Assembly (NCBI GenBank): GCA_030549775.1
Contig: CM060173.1
Location: forward strand, 28,090,032 to 28,154,031
Reading direction: 5' to 3'
Source of the DNA: Tamarix chinensis
Taxonomy: Eukaryota; Streptophyta; Magnoliopsida; Caryophyllales; Tamaricaceae
Length of the DNA: 64,000 nt
The notes below the pieces were generated by a model. That model had not been told where the DNA came from and ran no database searches. It saw nothing but the letters and a program-made list of their open reading frames with translations. The first letter of the stretch is position 1, and every line of letters begins with the position of its first letter. Positions 37,787 through 49,990 of this stretch are shown piece by piece. The position numbers were made by a program, and so were the translations under genes.

Positions 37787-38430
37787 GATAATAATAATTA
37801 AGAATAATACTAATAGTAATGATAATAAAATGGTAATAGTAATATAAGGGTTCAAACGTTTACCATAATAGTAAAGATAATGATAATAGGATATAGCTAG
37901 TATTAGTAATAATAGTAAGAATAATAATGAGGCTAGTAATAATAATAGTAATAGTAAACAAGGAAAAGTCCTAATCATAATAACACTAAATTTGTAGGCC
38001 ATTATTAATGATAATATTATTATTGGTTAGGAAAATCGTAAAGTTAGGTGTAGTAGTAGTAGTAGTAGTAATAATAATAATAATAATAATAGAGATAACT
38101 ATCTTAATACTAAAGTTGTTAATAATAATAACGATGATAATAGTATTATTAGTAGTAATAGAAATAATAATACTAATAATAATAACAATAACAATAATAA
38201 TAATTCTAATAATAATAAGGATAACCATTTTAATGCTAAAGTTATAGCCTTTTAAATAGTATACCCTAATTATAAGAATTTATAAAATTAGGTTCGGTAA
38301 TAAGAGTGACACATAATAATAATATTAATAATGGTAATAGTAATAATAATAACAATGATAATATAAAACTAATAATAATAAGAATAATAATAATAGTGAT
38401 ATTAAGGATAATACTATTAATATTAAATAA
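36950..38430. repeat. Expanded AAT/GAT/TAG trinucleotide region in copy C
   Basis: About 1.5 kb is dominated by aat, with a gat run at about 37448-37500 and tag runs such as 38049-38070. It yields spurious frames coding poly-Leu, poly-Ile or poly-Ser. The counterpart in copy B is far shorter (about 31560-31975). Confidence 0.9.
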
Positions 38431-38479
38431 AATTATTAACACTTATAGAAAATAGTTTAGGGGCTGGGAAAGTATAAGC

Positions 38480-39600
38480 ACTACCTAAGGTTAGTGGTGG
38501 AACCGGCGGCGGCGCATGGTGGCGACGGCGGCGGCGGTGAAGGAGAGAGAGAGCGAGGGAAAGATGGACATATAGGCTAAGAGAGAAGAAGTGGAGGGGT
38601 GTTAGAGGTGGAGGAAGGTGCAACAGGTGGAGAGGGGTGGAATGAAGGTGGTGGTGCAGCTGAAAGTGGCGGCGCACGGTGGTTTTTGCGGCGGTCGAAG
38701 GTGGTGGAAGATGATGGAAGATGGAGGAAGTAGAAGGAGAGGGAGGCAGGGGGAGATGAAGGTTTGGGAAGGTAGGGGAAAGTTCTCTGGGTGTTTTGGA
38801 GGGTGCGGAGGTGTTGGTAGCGGCGGGATTGGCGGTAGAAGATAGTGCAAGGGGCTGGAGTGGACTGCTCGTGTTGGCAATTTTGCATGGCCCGGGCGGC
38901 ACGTGTAGGGAAAATCAAGGGGAAAGGAGGGTTTAGTTAGGTATAGGGTGGTACAAGGATTGGTTTGGGGGGTTTTTTGGCCGGCAGCAATAGGCGGAGG
39001 AGGCAGCTCGCTCGTTTGATGGGGCGGCGGCGAGAATGGTGGATTTCTGGGTTTTGAAATCAAAACCCAAATTAAGGATGCTCACTGGGTATTTATAGAT
39101 AGATTGAGGTAGGTAATGACAAGGGGAAGAAGATAAGAGAGTGCAGGTCTCAGGCATGCCGTTGGTGGTGGCAGTCGAAGCGGCACTGCCATGGCAAGGA
39201 CGGCGAACTCGAGGAAGAAGGAAAAGGAAAGGGAAAGGTGCTCAGGAGAGGGGAAAAAGGTTGGTTGGGGCTGAATTAGTGAAATAAAGTGACGGGAGAG
39301 GAAAGGGAGGACAATGGCAGCGATGGTGGCCGGCGGAGTGCTGGGTTGCAGCTCCTCGGTCGCCGCCAAGCCTTAATGAAGAAGAAGAGCTCGGGACCGA
39401 GCGACTCAGGGAAAAAAAAGAAGAAAAGAAAAAAATAATCGGACCGGCCGGGGAAGGAAAGAAAAAAGAAAGGGGGAAACGGCGTGGGCCTAGGCTGCCG
39501 GGGGAAAGTTGGGTCGCGCGACGGGCTGGCCCAGGTCGAGGGGGGAGGAAAAAGAAAAAAAGAGAAAGAAGAAGAAAGAAAAGAAAAGAAAAAAGAAAGG
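38480..39600. repeat. GC-rich and purine-rich block of copy C
   Basis: ggcggcggcgcatggtggcg-like sequence passes into gaaagaagaagaaagaaaag. It is homologous in position and partly in sequence to 32000-33200. Open frames within it are low complexity and not supported as genes. Confidence 0.75.
39090..39097 (-). promoter_or_regulatory. TATA box of giant LTR copy C
   Basis: TATAAATA on the - strand, with downstream sequence conserved with copy B (gagcatccttaatttgggtt). Confidence 0.6.
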
Positions 39601-39917
39601 GAAAATATGTGGGTTGGGTATTTTGTTTTTTTATTTATATATGTAAGTTAGATATTTAATTTTAATAATAATTATTTTAAGTATAATAGTTAAATTTATT
39701 TTTAGAATAATTGGGCTATTTTGGATAAATTTTCCTTAACTTCCATTTTAATTAGTAAAATGTCCAAAATTTTCTATAGAATTTATTTATTATTCTCTTT
39801 ACTTTTATCAATTAATTTCCTCTTTATTTAATAAAATAATTTATTTTCTAAATTTTCCTAATAAATCATTATTTTTCCATAATTCCTAAATTAGGATTTT
39901 TGCGGTATTTCAGGTGC

Positions 39918-41800
39918 TTTAGTGGAACTTTTGCTATGGACCTACTTACATAGCTGAAAAGGGTATGCTGAAGTTGTAAGCCATGGTAACTAAATGCCAG
40001 TTTTTATGTTCATATGTAAAATCCTAAAGGCAAGCTCCAAGTAAACAAACTTATGATGCGTACAACTTGATTTTAGACTGTAACAAAAAGATACTCTATG
40101 CAATGGTCAAACATTGTTCCGCATTTTTTTTAGGTAATAGCAAATGTGATGCTGGACAACTCTTTCAACTTATGTTTCACTTGAAGTTTGTAAATTGTAC
40201 AGATTATTTATTCATGCTACTTTATGTCTCAGCCATGATAGGATATTGGATTGCGTGTAATTTTCCTGGCATGTACACGTATATAAATGTAAATGTACAG
40301 CTATTACATTATATAAGTACGTGTAATCATTTGATAAACGAACAGTAGTAATTTCACTAATATGTTAGTCTACAACATATAACACTAACAGAAATTTATG
40401 TTATTGTAGTTGTACTTTTTCGTATGAAGTACATATACACGTAAGTGTACAAGTATTACCTCTTAAATAAGGAAATTATTGTATTAAATGGGTAATATGA
40501 ACCATATATCCCTCCATTTATAGGAAATTACACTATATCTCACATAAAATAATTGTAAAGTGAGGCTAACTTTGAACTCATTGTAAACGTTTGTTAATGA
40601 GGATAACTAATTAAGAATTCAAGTTCATGTACACATACAATAACAAATATGTATGGGTATATTCTATTATATGCACGTCTACACATAATTAAATGTATAC
40701 ATACAAGTTTATGGGCTTGGTACAATTAATACTTCCTATTTTCATGGATCTTATTATCAAATTTTCCAACATAATATATTATAACACAGATCCATGGCCT
40801 TCTAAGAATTCATTACCATGTTGATGATTTAAAATTTCAACTAACATAGCATTACAATTATTATATTATAACAATTTGAATGTCATCTTACATTATGGTT
40901 TGTAGTTCGATGGGATATTAGATATTGGATGGTGTATGGGCAATGTTTTATCTATTACTATTGAAAGTAATAAATATTTCATCAAAAACATTTGTTAATG
41001 AGGATAACATTTGACGAATTTAGGTTTTTCTACACGTACACAAATGAATATGTACAAGTATATTGTATTAATTGTACGTATACTTCTAATGAAATGTACA
41101 CATAGAAGTACATGCTTCATGTGTATTTAATTATTCGCAATGTCATTATGATCATTATGATGTAACATTAAATTAATTTTTTTTTCTCAGAACAGCTATT
41201 TTTTGTAATTGTCACATTATTAATTTTTATCAATGGTCACATTTTAATTCTCTCAGAAAAAACATTACAAAGTATTTAAACAAAACAATTAGTTATGAAA
41301 AAATTTAAGCATTTGCTTCAGCTGACAGGAAAAAAAAACTTTCACGTCAATTGCATAAGATTGAGAAAACGAAGAAACGGTATGTCATTGTTAAAGCTAA
41401 AAGACCACCCACAGGATTTTACCTAATAGGTTCAAACAAAATTGACGCCTTACATAGTACTTCTAATATGATGTATTAATACATAACATTCATATACGTC
41501 GTACATTTCTGTGGTTGTCTACATAACAAAAATGACAATGTACCCCACAACGGTAGCTTAGTCATCGTTCAACCGGCAATTGCAAAGTGTTAATGTAACC
41601 AAATTTATCATAGAAATAAGTGATAGAAACGGCTCACAATCCCAAAAAAATCAATTAAAACAATATATTACTTACTTCAGAATATGTCTGAAAGTCATGA
41701 TCTGTTTTACCACATCGACTACAGGTTCAGACTCTTTTCTACAGTGAAAATATAAGTATATTATGCACATACATATTTTCTATTAACAAATCGGTGGGGA
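39918..41800. other. MULE central region without recognised genes
   Basis: AT-rich sequence with scattered gtacat and tgtacac words like those in the MITE array units. The longest frame (40067-40348 +, 93 codons) shows no family resemblance that I can name. This may be the 3' flank of the Ulp1-like gene. Confidence 0.5.
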
Positions 41801-41879
41801 AAAAATGAATGTGTAATATATGTTTGTAACCTTCAACAACGTCATTGCGTGGTTGTGTACAAGAGGACAATGTTTGGTT

Positions 41880-42850
41880 ATAGTGACAAATGGTTTAGCA
41901 CCATCACATCCATGTGCATCACACCATCTTGATCACCAACATTTGCAATTGTTGTGGCCCAACTCACTACATACTAAACAACGTGTGAGCCTAATCCCAA
42001 GACTTTCTTTCACACCACCAATAGGGTTGGTGGCTTTCATATAACAAGCCAGTGCTAAAAAACTACCTTTAAGTTGTGGTTTAAAATGAACAAATACCAC
42101 CCACAGACATCATAATTAGTGACAGATGTAGATGTAACTACTATAATAAAACTAAAATAGGACTATATAATTACCTAGAGACAGCTTATTATCAGTAGGT
42201 AGATAAAAATCCACACCAATCGTGAAATTACCAACAGAGTACATATCTTTGAACATTATAATAATAGACTCCCCATTCACAATCGGAATTTTGTCACCGG
42301 GAATTTTTTCATAATGTAATTTCATAACCAACCCACATATGGACATGTGACAGATCATGCACATATCTTCGAAACCATGTTGTAGATCATTAAAAGACCA
42401 AACTTTGGAAGTCAATCAGCCAATATCAACAATAATACCATCCTTTTGTAATTGTAGTGAATATTGTAATGATAGAGGGTTCACTAACATGACTAAAAGA
42501 GAAAATGAATTACATAATAAGCTATCAACAATGACTATTATAATTGCGTACAATAATAACAACAAATAACCTGAAATATAACAAGACTAAGAATATGAAA
42601 TTTAATTTAAGCATGATAAAGCCATACCTACAAGATCAGTTATCCACTTCAATGGGAGGACAAATGGTAGCTTGTGCATACAGGGTCTAAAAATGTATGC
42701 TCTCTCACATAATATAAATCTGAAACCTAATCATTCAAAAAATACTTGTAAAGGGAAGCTGAATATAATAAGCATAACATTAACTAATTAAATTTTCTCA
42801 CCTATAAACAACGACAAATGGTACTTTCTTAATCACATCCAGACGAAGAC
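41880..42850 (-). pseudogene. Small gene remnant with PB1-like segment and CCHC-like zinc knuckle
   Basis: On the - strand, 42415-42152 reads KIPGDKIPIVNGESIIIMF, then KDMYSVGNFTIGVDFYLP. This resembles the PB1-like or N-terminal beta domain seen in plant MULE transposases. A splice donor-like gtaatt follows. Further along, at about 42040-41935, the text ESLGIRLTRCLVCSELGHNN followed by CKCW resembles a CCHC knuckle with C-x2-C-x4-H spacing. Short exon-like pieces upstream (VIKKVPFVVVYR near 42820; PCMHKLPFVLPLKWITDLV near 42680-42630) may belong to it. It could be a deleted second transposase copy or a third gene of the MULE. Confidence 0.4.
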
Positions 42851-43723
42851 ATTAAATGTGGCATCACATTAAATAAGAATCTCATATCCGTAGATAATAC
42901 AATTCTGAGTTTATGTGCATGATCTCCACTACATTTAATTAACACAATTAACTACTTATGGTGTAGTCATTTAATAATCGTAGTGGAAAATGTAAAGGAA
43001 AGTACGACATTGTTCACTCTGGACATATACAGAACAACAAGTTGGTCGGCACGCTGTTGACATAAGAATTTGTTGTATGTTGTTTCATAACAATTAATAT
43101 ATGACATACTGAAATCATGGATATTAGTCAATTCCTATGTTCTTAAATACAACTCCTTTGGTGGTTTTAATAAATTCCAGTTGATATGTTCACGTAACTA
43201 TGTTCACACAAGTCCAATTTTTTGCCAGCACAATTAAATTAATTTTGGGAATCATATTCTATCTATTAACGTTTGAAAGATTTTCCGTAACTGTAATTTT
43301 ATAAAAGTAGAAAATAATTTTAAATTAAATTTCATACTTGATCAAAAATATCACACTTCATTTTCATTTTAATTTAGGAATGGTAAATGCCATACTAGGA
43401 CAAGGATGCTATACAATATCCCCAAACCCATGAAAAAAATTTGAAGCTCTCTTATTACATCCTGTTCAACATTTCTTAGGCCATATCCACAAACCTGAAA
43501 TCGAGGGTTATTTTTCCCAACTGGCCAACAACACTACGGGGGAAGCTTCCAATTTCCTCTTCCAAATCTTATTATCATGATTGGTAACTCCAAGGCACGA
43601 GAACACAGATGATTTCTTCTAAGTTGGGCTTTTCTCCTGTAAGGCTTTTCCCCTTATTCGAGAGAACACAGGAGGCCTTGTCTTAGTTGAGTGATCCAAT
43701 CTATCAAACACCAAGATCCTTTG

Positions 43724-46700
43724 TCAACATTCTAATGTTCGCCTCTCCAAATCTTTATTTTCTTCAGTAGTGATATATTGTATGGATACCCTTTTATTAT
43801 CTCCTCTAGCTGAAATTATTATAAGCTTCATATTTGAGTATCCTAAGCCCTTCCTTGATGTGTCCACTATCTGGCCTTGATCTAATAATATCTTTTGGGT
43901 GTTGGTCATGCCATATGGTGTTCTCTCCATGTGCCTTTTATTATCTTCATTTGTTGTCTTGAAGGTAGAGATATCAAACCCGCAATGTGCCTTCAACTTA
44001 TATGCATTTGAATCACAACCCTCCTCTGTTCTCTGCATCAGGATGGTAATCTCTTCTGCTAATATTTTGGATGACCTCTCAAATCCTGGCAATGGAGGCT
44101 TAGTTACCTTTGCCTGGCTTGTTCTTGTGACAGGGACCACGAGGTTTTTCTTCAAGATCTTTACATCCTCCATTATGGGAGTAGTAGCATCACAAAGGTT
44201 ATCGTCGTAGCTTGTTAATGGAGATTTCCCTTCTTTCCTTTTAGATTTTGGGACATACCTTAAGATAGGAGAACTTACTATCTTTTGAATTAAGCTCTGT
44301 TTAGTTTTAGGGTTCAGTTGTACTCCTTCGTGACCGGCTAACGGTCTCTCTATATCTACTACTTTATTGATTTATGTCACCGTTGTAGTCTTTCTTGCTG
44401 GTGGCACTAGTAGCTTTATCTTGCTCGGCGTTTCCTCCACCTCATTGTAAAACCTAGCATCTGCAAAGTGCGACTCAGCCGTTGTGAAGGGTCTTTCATC
44501 AGCAAACACTGTCTATACTCCATTTTTGAAGAATTTAAGGCATTGATGGAGAGTTGAAGGGACAACTCCATTCTTATAGATCCAAGGACGACCCAACAAC
44601 ATGTTATAGGATGTCTTGGCATCAATTACATGAAATAACATTGATGAAGTCATACTCCCAATAGTGAGGTCAAGATATATTTTTCCTATAGACTTTTCTC
44701 CTCCCTAATTGAAGCCTTGGATGAAAAGTCTACTATTTGATAGCTCTTCCATCGGTATTCCGAGCCGCTTCATGGTGAATAGTGGCATGATGTTTACAGC
44801 TGACCCTCCGTTAACCAACACACGACTGATTCTTTGGTCACGGGCATATCCCGAGATAAAGAGTGGCATATTATGTGTTTTTGCTCCGAGCAACATATCA
44901 TCCTCTGTGAAGGGGAGAGAGGCACAACAAACTGCATCACCTACGTGATTTCGTACTGCTGGCCCTTGAAGAGATTTAATCATAACTTCTCGAACCTCTT
45001 TTAGTAACTTGTTCAACTGTTGTAAACTTTCATCTTGTGAAAGTGTTTCAGTCATCTCGTCGTTATTTAAGCCAAGTACAGCGAGAGCATTATCACTTTG
45101 CACAGCATCCTCTCTTACATCCTCTTCTTCAACTACACAGCAGGAAGTCGTGTTAACTTTATAAACTTCCAAGAATTTTGGAGGGAAAATTTCTGCTAGT
45201 GTGATTGGATTAAGAGGTTCTTGTTTCAATAATTCAATTGGTAAGACTCTTTCCTTTCTTGGCTTTGACTTCATCCCTTTCTTCGGCTTGGCCAGACCTT
45301 TTTTTCTTCTAGACTACTTCTCCTAGCGTCGGCATAGTTGAGGCTTTAAAGCTTGTTTTCTCTTTGGCCGTCTTCTTGTCACCGAAGTCTAACCCTCGTC
45401 CTCCTCATCGGTTTGTATAGGGTTCTCCTTCACTTCAAGGTCTTCAACAACTGTGTGAGTTTGTGAACCATCACTTTTTGAGACATATATCAGAATTGGT
45501 CCCAAGCTTCCAAACTGAATCAACCGGCTAACCCTTGTAGGAACTGTCTTAGGCAAGTCACCCATCATGGTGATATAATTTAGGCCTGCTACTGGGGCTT
45601 CTAGATCGAGCAAAATTACTCCCTCTTTTGCTAATTTCATGATCCTTTCCTTCAAAGTGATGCATTTTTGAGTTGGATGGCTAATGCATCGATGGTACAT
45701 GTAGTATCTAGGATCTTCAGTTCGTCCTACCTCTTGCGGATGCTTTGGCTCCGGCAATTCTACCACCTTCTTTTTCAATAAATCTCCCAGCATCCCTGGG
45801 ACATCCGAATCAAGAAATGCGTATTGTTTTGCCTCCAATTCCTTCAAAGTTGTTCACTTCCTTGTAAACTCTTGCTTTGAGTAGTTTTAACTCCTGTCAA
45901 ATCTTTGTGGCTTAGCTAAGATCTTAATTGGAGATGCACTAACAGCCATTGCCTCCTTCGTCATGCTCTTCGAAGATTTCTCATTCTTCTTGAATTCCTT
46001 CTTCTCCTTAGGATGTTCAAACACAGGTATTTTACGTCCATGTTTAGCAATGTTCGTGAGCAGTCGTAGATAACTTAGAAAAAGTTCTGGGTTTCGTACC
46101 CTGCAAGATGTACACAATGCCCCAATGCATTCCTTCAATGCACATCCCAATAGCTGATACTTAACTGAGGTGATCCTGACAATCTAGTCTCAATGAACGC
46201 CAATGCTCAATGTACTCTTCAACGGGCTCATTCTCCCACTGCCTAGTGTTTGCAAGTTCCACTATACTTACAGTCCGGTGAGCGCTGTAAAAGCGGTTGC
46301 TGAACTCTCTCTCTAACTCTTCCCAACTATCAATGGACTCGCTAGGGAGTTTAGTGTACCAATCAAAAGCATTTCCCTTCAATGATCGTACTAACTGTTT
46401 CACCAGTAAATCTCCTCCAGTACCTGCATTATTACAAGTTTTGATGAAATGTGCTATATGCTGGCAGGGATTGCCCTTGCCTTCAAAATATTGAAATTTG
46501 GGAGGTTGATAACCAATGGGCATTGGCAAGCAATCGATCCCCTTTGTATAGGGCTTCATGTAAGATAAGCTATTTTGGGAAGTGATGCTAAATTGAGCTT
46601 TTACTACACCAGCAATCATCTCTTGTAGGCCTTTGGGAGTCAAACCTCCTAAAGGAGATAGGTTGGAGCAGTCTTTCTCCTCCTGAAGCTGCAATCTATC

Positions 46701-47135
46701 AAAAGATTCATCCTAGTCTTTTGCTTCAATGACCGCCTCTTTCTCTTTACTAGATGAAGCATCACCTTTTTCTTCGAGTTTTTGCATGAGCATAGCGATT
46801 TGCTCATATTTCTCTTTCATAGCTTTAGAGAGGATGTCAACGGCCTGTTTCAATTCTGCGAGCTGTTCATCAATGATTCCAGTGGTCATCACTAGAGTGA
46901 TTGAGTATGCAGAGTTGTATGAATCTTCATCTTGGTTTAATAGAGCATGTTCTGAGGTAGCTCCTACAATGGGCGGCATTGATCGTTCAGCAACGGGGGC
47001 TTCAAGAAACATATCTTTGTTGCTTGAGGCAATAATTTTTTCCTTACTTCGTGTCAATGGCCCAGTGTGATTACTATCACCACTGAGTGTTGTAGAGTTG
47101 TTGAGGATACTCTTGTTAGTGTTTGAAGCCATCAA
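43724..47135 (-). pseudogene. Gypsy gag and aspartic protease, broken
   Basis: Segments in order on the - strand: 47135-46713 (N-terminal part ending in a coiled-coil-like LKQAVDILSKAM region), 46694-46161 (retrotransposon gag: KGNAFDWYTKLP, SWEELEREFSNRFY, EYIEHWRSL), 46150-45887, 45847-45389 (DSDVPGMLGDLL, then CISHPTQKCITLKERIMKLA) and 45274-44705 (protease). An in-frame TAG at 46713-46715 splits the first two. The protease active site reads VLVNGGSAVN: the catalytic Asp is replaced by Asn (44810-44812, aac, one G-to-A change from gac). A tail with GLGYSNMKLI lies at 44173-43724. Reverse transcriptase and integrase are absent. Confidence 0.8.
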
Positions 47136-47194
47136 GATGCATAGTTGGAGATTGAGATGAGAGGCAAAGATGGTCCCATCGGGTGCACTAAATT

Positions 47195-48113
47195 TGTTAA
47201 CAACAAATTTTCTGGTAAAATAAAATTGAAGAATAAAATATACTTTTGTGTATTAATTATCGGATCGAATGTAGGTACAATCTCTGTATAAATCCGGTAC
47301 AAAAGTTAATATATTCTTATTCAATCTCTTAGACAATTTATGGCGTTGTAATTCGCGATGTTGAATTTTGGGCTCAACTTGTTCGGGGCTCGTCTTGAGT
47401 TTAATGAGCTTGATCTAAACCTGTTGATGAAAATTTAATTTACCTGGTAAAGAGGGCACAATTTGGTGGTGCTTGATCCCTTCGAACAGGTTTAATGATG
47501 TTGGAGTTGCAACGCTTCAACGTTTTCGACTTTGATAATTTGGAAAGCTTCGTTCTTTGATCTTTGTTCTTCGTTCTTCGATCCTTGGATCTTATTTCTT
47601 CAATCTTCAGATCTTCGTTCTTCGATATTCATTCTTCAATCCTCGGATGTTACTTCTTCAATCTTTGGATCTTCGTTCTTCGGGTCCTCGATCTTTAGCT
47701 TTAGAGTGCTTGGGATCGTTCTCTCTATAAGCTCTTGATTTCGGGACTTCAGTGTATCTTCAATGAGGAGGGGTGCCCTCTATTTATATAGAAAAGGACC
47801 TCCTTGGCTTTCAGGCTTAGGCCCGTCTTGCATTTTAGACTTAAAATTCATGCTTCATTTAACTTAATTTTACGAACTCGTAGCCCTTTGTGAAATAAAT
47901 TAGACCCGTATTTAATTAAACTAAGCCCAATTGAAATATTTTGGCCCAATTTAATAAAATACGAATGGGACGTAAACGATTAAAACATTTTATTTTAACA
48001 TAAAAAATCCCGAATAATTTTTAGGAATATTTAATTATCCCCAATTTAGGTTGATTGACCATATAACAATCAAATATTATTTTTCTTGTTGTTATTTTTT
48101 TTTGGTGTCAACA
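47195..48113 (-). mobile_element. LTR of the gypsy remnant (919 bp)
   Basis: The ends are tgttaaca on the left and tgtcaaca on the right, TG...CA on either strand. The - strand has TATATAAATA at 47790-47781, as expected for a leftward promoter. On the gag side the LTR abuts agtgcacccgatgggacc, a leader-like sequence typical of this retroelement type. A cttcgttcttcgat-type minisatellite lies inside at 47550-47700. Confidence 0.7.
47550..47700. repeat. ttcttcgatctt-type minisatellite in the gypsy LTR
   Basis: An imperfect repeat of about 20 bp, with variants of gatcttcgttcttcgat and cttcaatcttcggat. It lies downstream of the TATA box in transcript orientation, so it falls in R or U5. Confidence 0.75.
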
Positions 48114-48117
48114 AGGA

Positions 48118-49990
48118 CAAAAATGAAAAGTTGTTGAAAAAACTGACCTAGAAAATGCGAACACATTGTTCTACAACACATACGTATGTAAATTTAAACC
48201 ATAAAATACATGAAAGAAAAGAAGGCCCATAGAACTATTTTACCTTCTCCAACAACCTCTGAATACCTTCATGATAATTGTTCCCTTTTCAGGTTAAAAG
48301 TTATTTACATTTGCCATCAACTTCTCATCCATCTCTATTAATTTTTATCAGAAAGACCTGAAGTGAAAATGAAGAACTTCATTTTTCAACAAGGAATGAT
48401 CGTAATGAAGCACTCCTATTTCTGGTATACATTTGATGATCACAGACATTTAGTTTCCCATCTTCACAATGCTGAAATAGTGTCTTATATGTGCGTCATC
48501 AGAGTGTTGTTTTTTTCCTTTTTATGTAAACCATGAAAAATAACAAAAAACCTTCTAATTGCCCCATATTGCTTTCAACTTAAGTATTCAGTGCATCAAC
48601 AGAGATTTTGTTGAACTGATCCACAGGTTTACACAATTTCTGGCAGCAAATGATCATCTCCGCATTTGTTTACAATATTATTATTTCAACCTTAAGGAAA
48701 TCATAAATTATATATAATATTCCCACATGTAGGTACAAAAAAGGGTGCTAATTGTTTTCAAAATATCAATTATAACTAGAATAAGGTATGCCCAATCCCA
48801 TAAAACATATATCAAACTCAATCTCCTAAATAACCAACCAAATCAATAATTATAACTTAATCGTTTGTACAGGTTGGTTTTCTAACCTGCATACATTATT
48901 CCACAATTGTACAGCCATTAATTATTTACAGAAAGCAAATCAGTCTTCTGTATTCTATCCACAAGTAAATATTTGCATCATTATTATAATGAAGGTACTA
49001 CATGGATGCAGAACCAGAACCCTTGTTGTAGTTGTGCCTGTGAAAAAATAAATTACCATCACAGTAAGGTTCTTATCATTATATCAGAGCCATATATATG
49101 GCATACTATGCCAAGGAAAAAATAAATTCTTCATTTATATATATGTTTACCTAATGATTTAGTAGTAAAGCAATACATAAGTGATCAATCCACCTGCACC
49201 TCAGTTATTAATACTAGTCCTCGTTCATAAAGCTCGCTAAAACCAACAAAATGTTAATAACCACTTATAATGTATTTTGTTGTGTAAATACGTGGGATTA
49301 TAAGATCATGTACGTAACAACAAGAGGGAAGGGGGCACGGGGTAGGGAATTACTATCACCATAGCTAGGGGCATTACTCATTAAAGTTCGTATGGAATAT
49401 GTCATTAGATTTATCATCATCATTACTACCTACATTTTAGTATTGTATTTTAAGTAACCTCTTAAATTTTATAATTTATTTTTGAAATTTTAAGGTGGAA
49501 GATAAACTATACCTAAACATGACATGATTTTTTGATCAATATACACCTTAGTGGAAAACAAAAAATTTACAGTAAGTCTCAAATAGTGGTATACGAAATA
49601 GTATGGACGTAACCATAACAATTTTAACAACAAAAATTATATTTACTACCAAATGTAAAAAATTTAACAATAAATGCTCGAGATCTAAAGTCATACCAAA
49701 AGAAGTGCCTCATTGACACTTCTAGCTGACAGATATCGATAGGTGATCCTTATTCTCTTCTGCCTTCATTTAATTAAGAAGTGTGGTAACACAAAAAACA
49801 TATGTCTGATATTATAGGTTCCCCTTCACCTGATAGAAAAGAAGAATATATAATGATGTCAGTAGGTTTGTTAATTTTTTTATACTTTATGTACTCAACA
49901 TTTTTTTCAACTAATATTACCGTATGTTGTTTAGAGTCCACATTCTCCAACTTTCAAAACTGGGAACCACCACATTACATATAAGTCAAC
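48118..49990. other. MULE interval downstream of the transposase, no genes seen
   Basis: AT-rich sequence without convincing frames. It should contain the 3' untranslated region and terminator of the transposase. No motif can be assigned. Confidence 0.5.

Larger units (their letters stand above)
34379..39912 (-). mobile_element. Giant solo LTR, copy C (5.53 kb)
   Basis: It begins tataacaccccc (TG decayed to TA) and ends gcggtatttca, with a perfect 5-bp target duplication ggtgc at 34374-34378 and 39913-39917. It lies about 150 bp after the Ulp1-like stop codon. It shares all landmark blocks with copy B: hairpin block, minisatellite, trinucleotide region, GC-rich block and TATA box. It has a strongly enlarged trinucleotide region. 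No coding domains are seen. Confidence 0.86.
43400..48113 (-). mobile_element. Ty3/gypsy remnant: one LTR plus gag and protease, inserted in the MULE
   Basis: Read on the - strand, it starts with an LTR (48113-47195), then a short leader, gag and aspartic protease. It is cut off before any reverse transcriptase. The matching 3' LTR was not found, so the left limit near 43400 is approximate. It is either a truncated insertion or a gag-only non-autonomous type that has lost one LTR. Confidence 0.75.

Noticed and set aside
37210..38247. Open frames of poly-Leu, poly-Ile and poly-Ser on both strands
   Set aside because: They are translations of trinucleotide repeats in giant LTR copy C.
43397..48118. 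aggac at both sides of the gypsy remnant as a 5-bp target duplication
   Set aside because: The left end does not start or end with LTR termini, so the match of five bases is probably chance.
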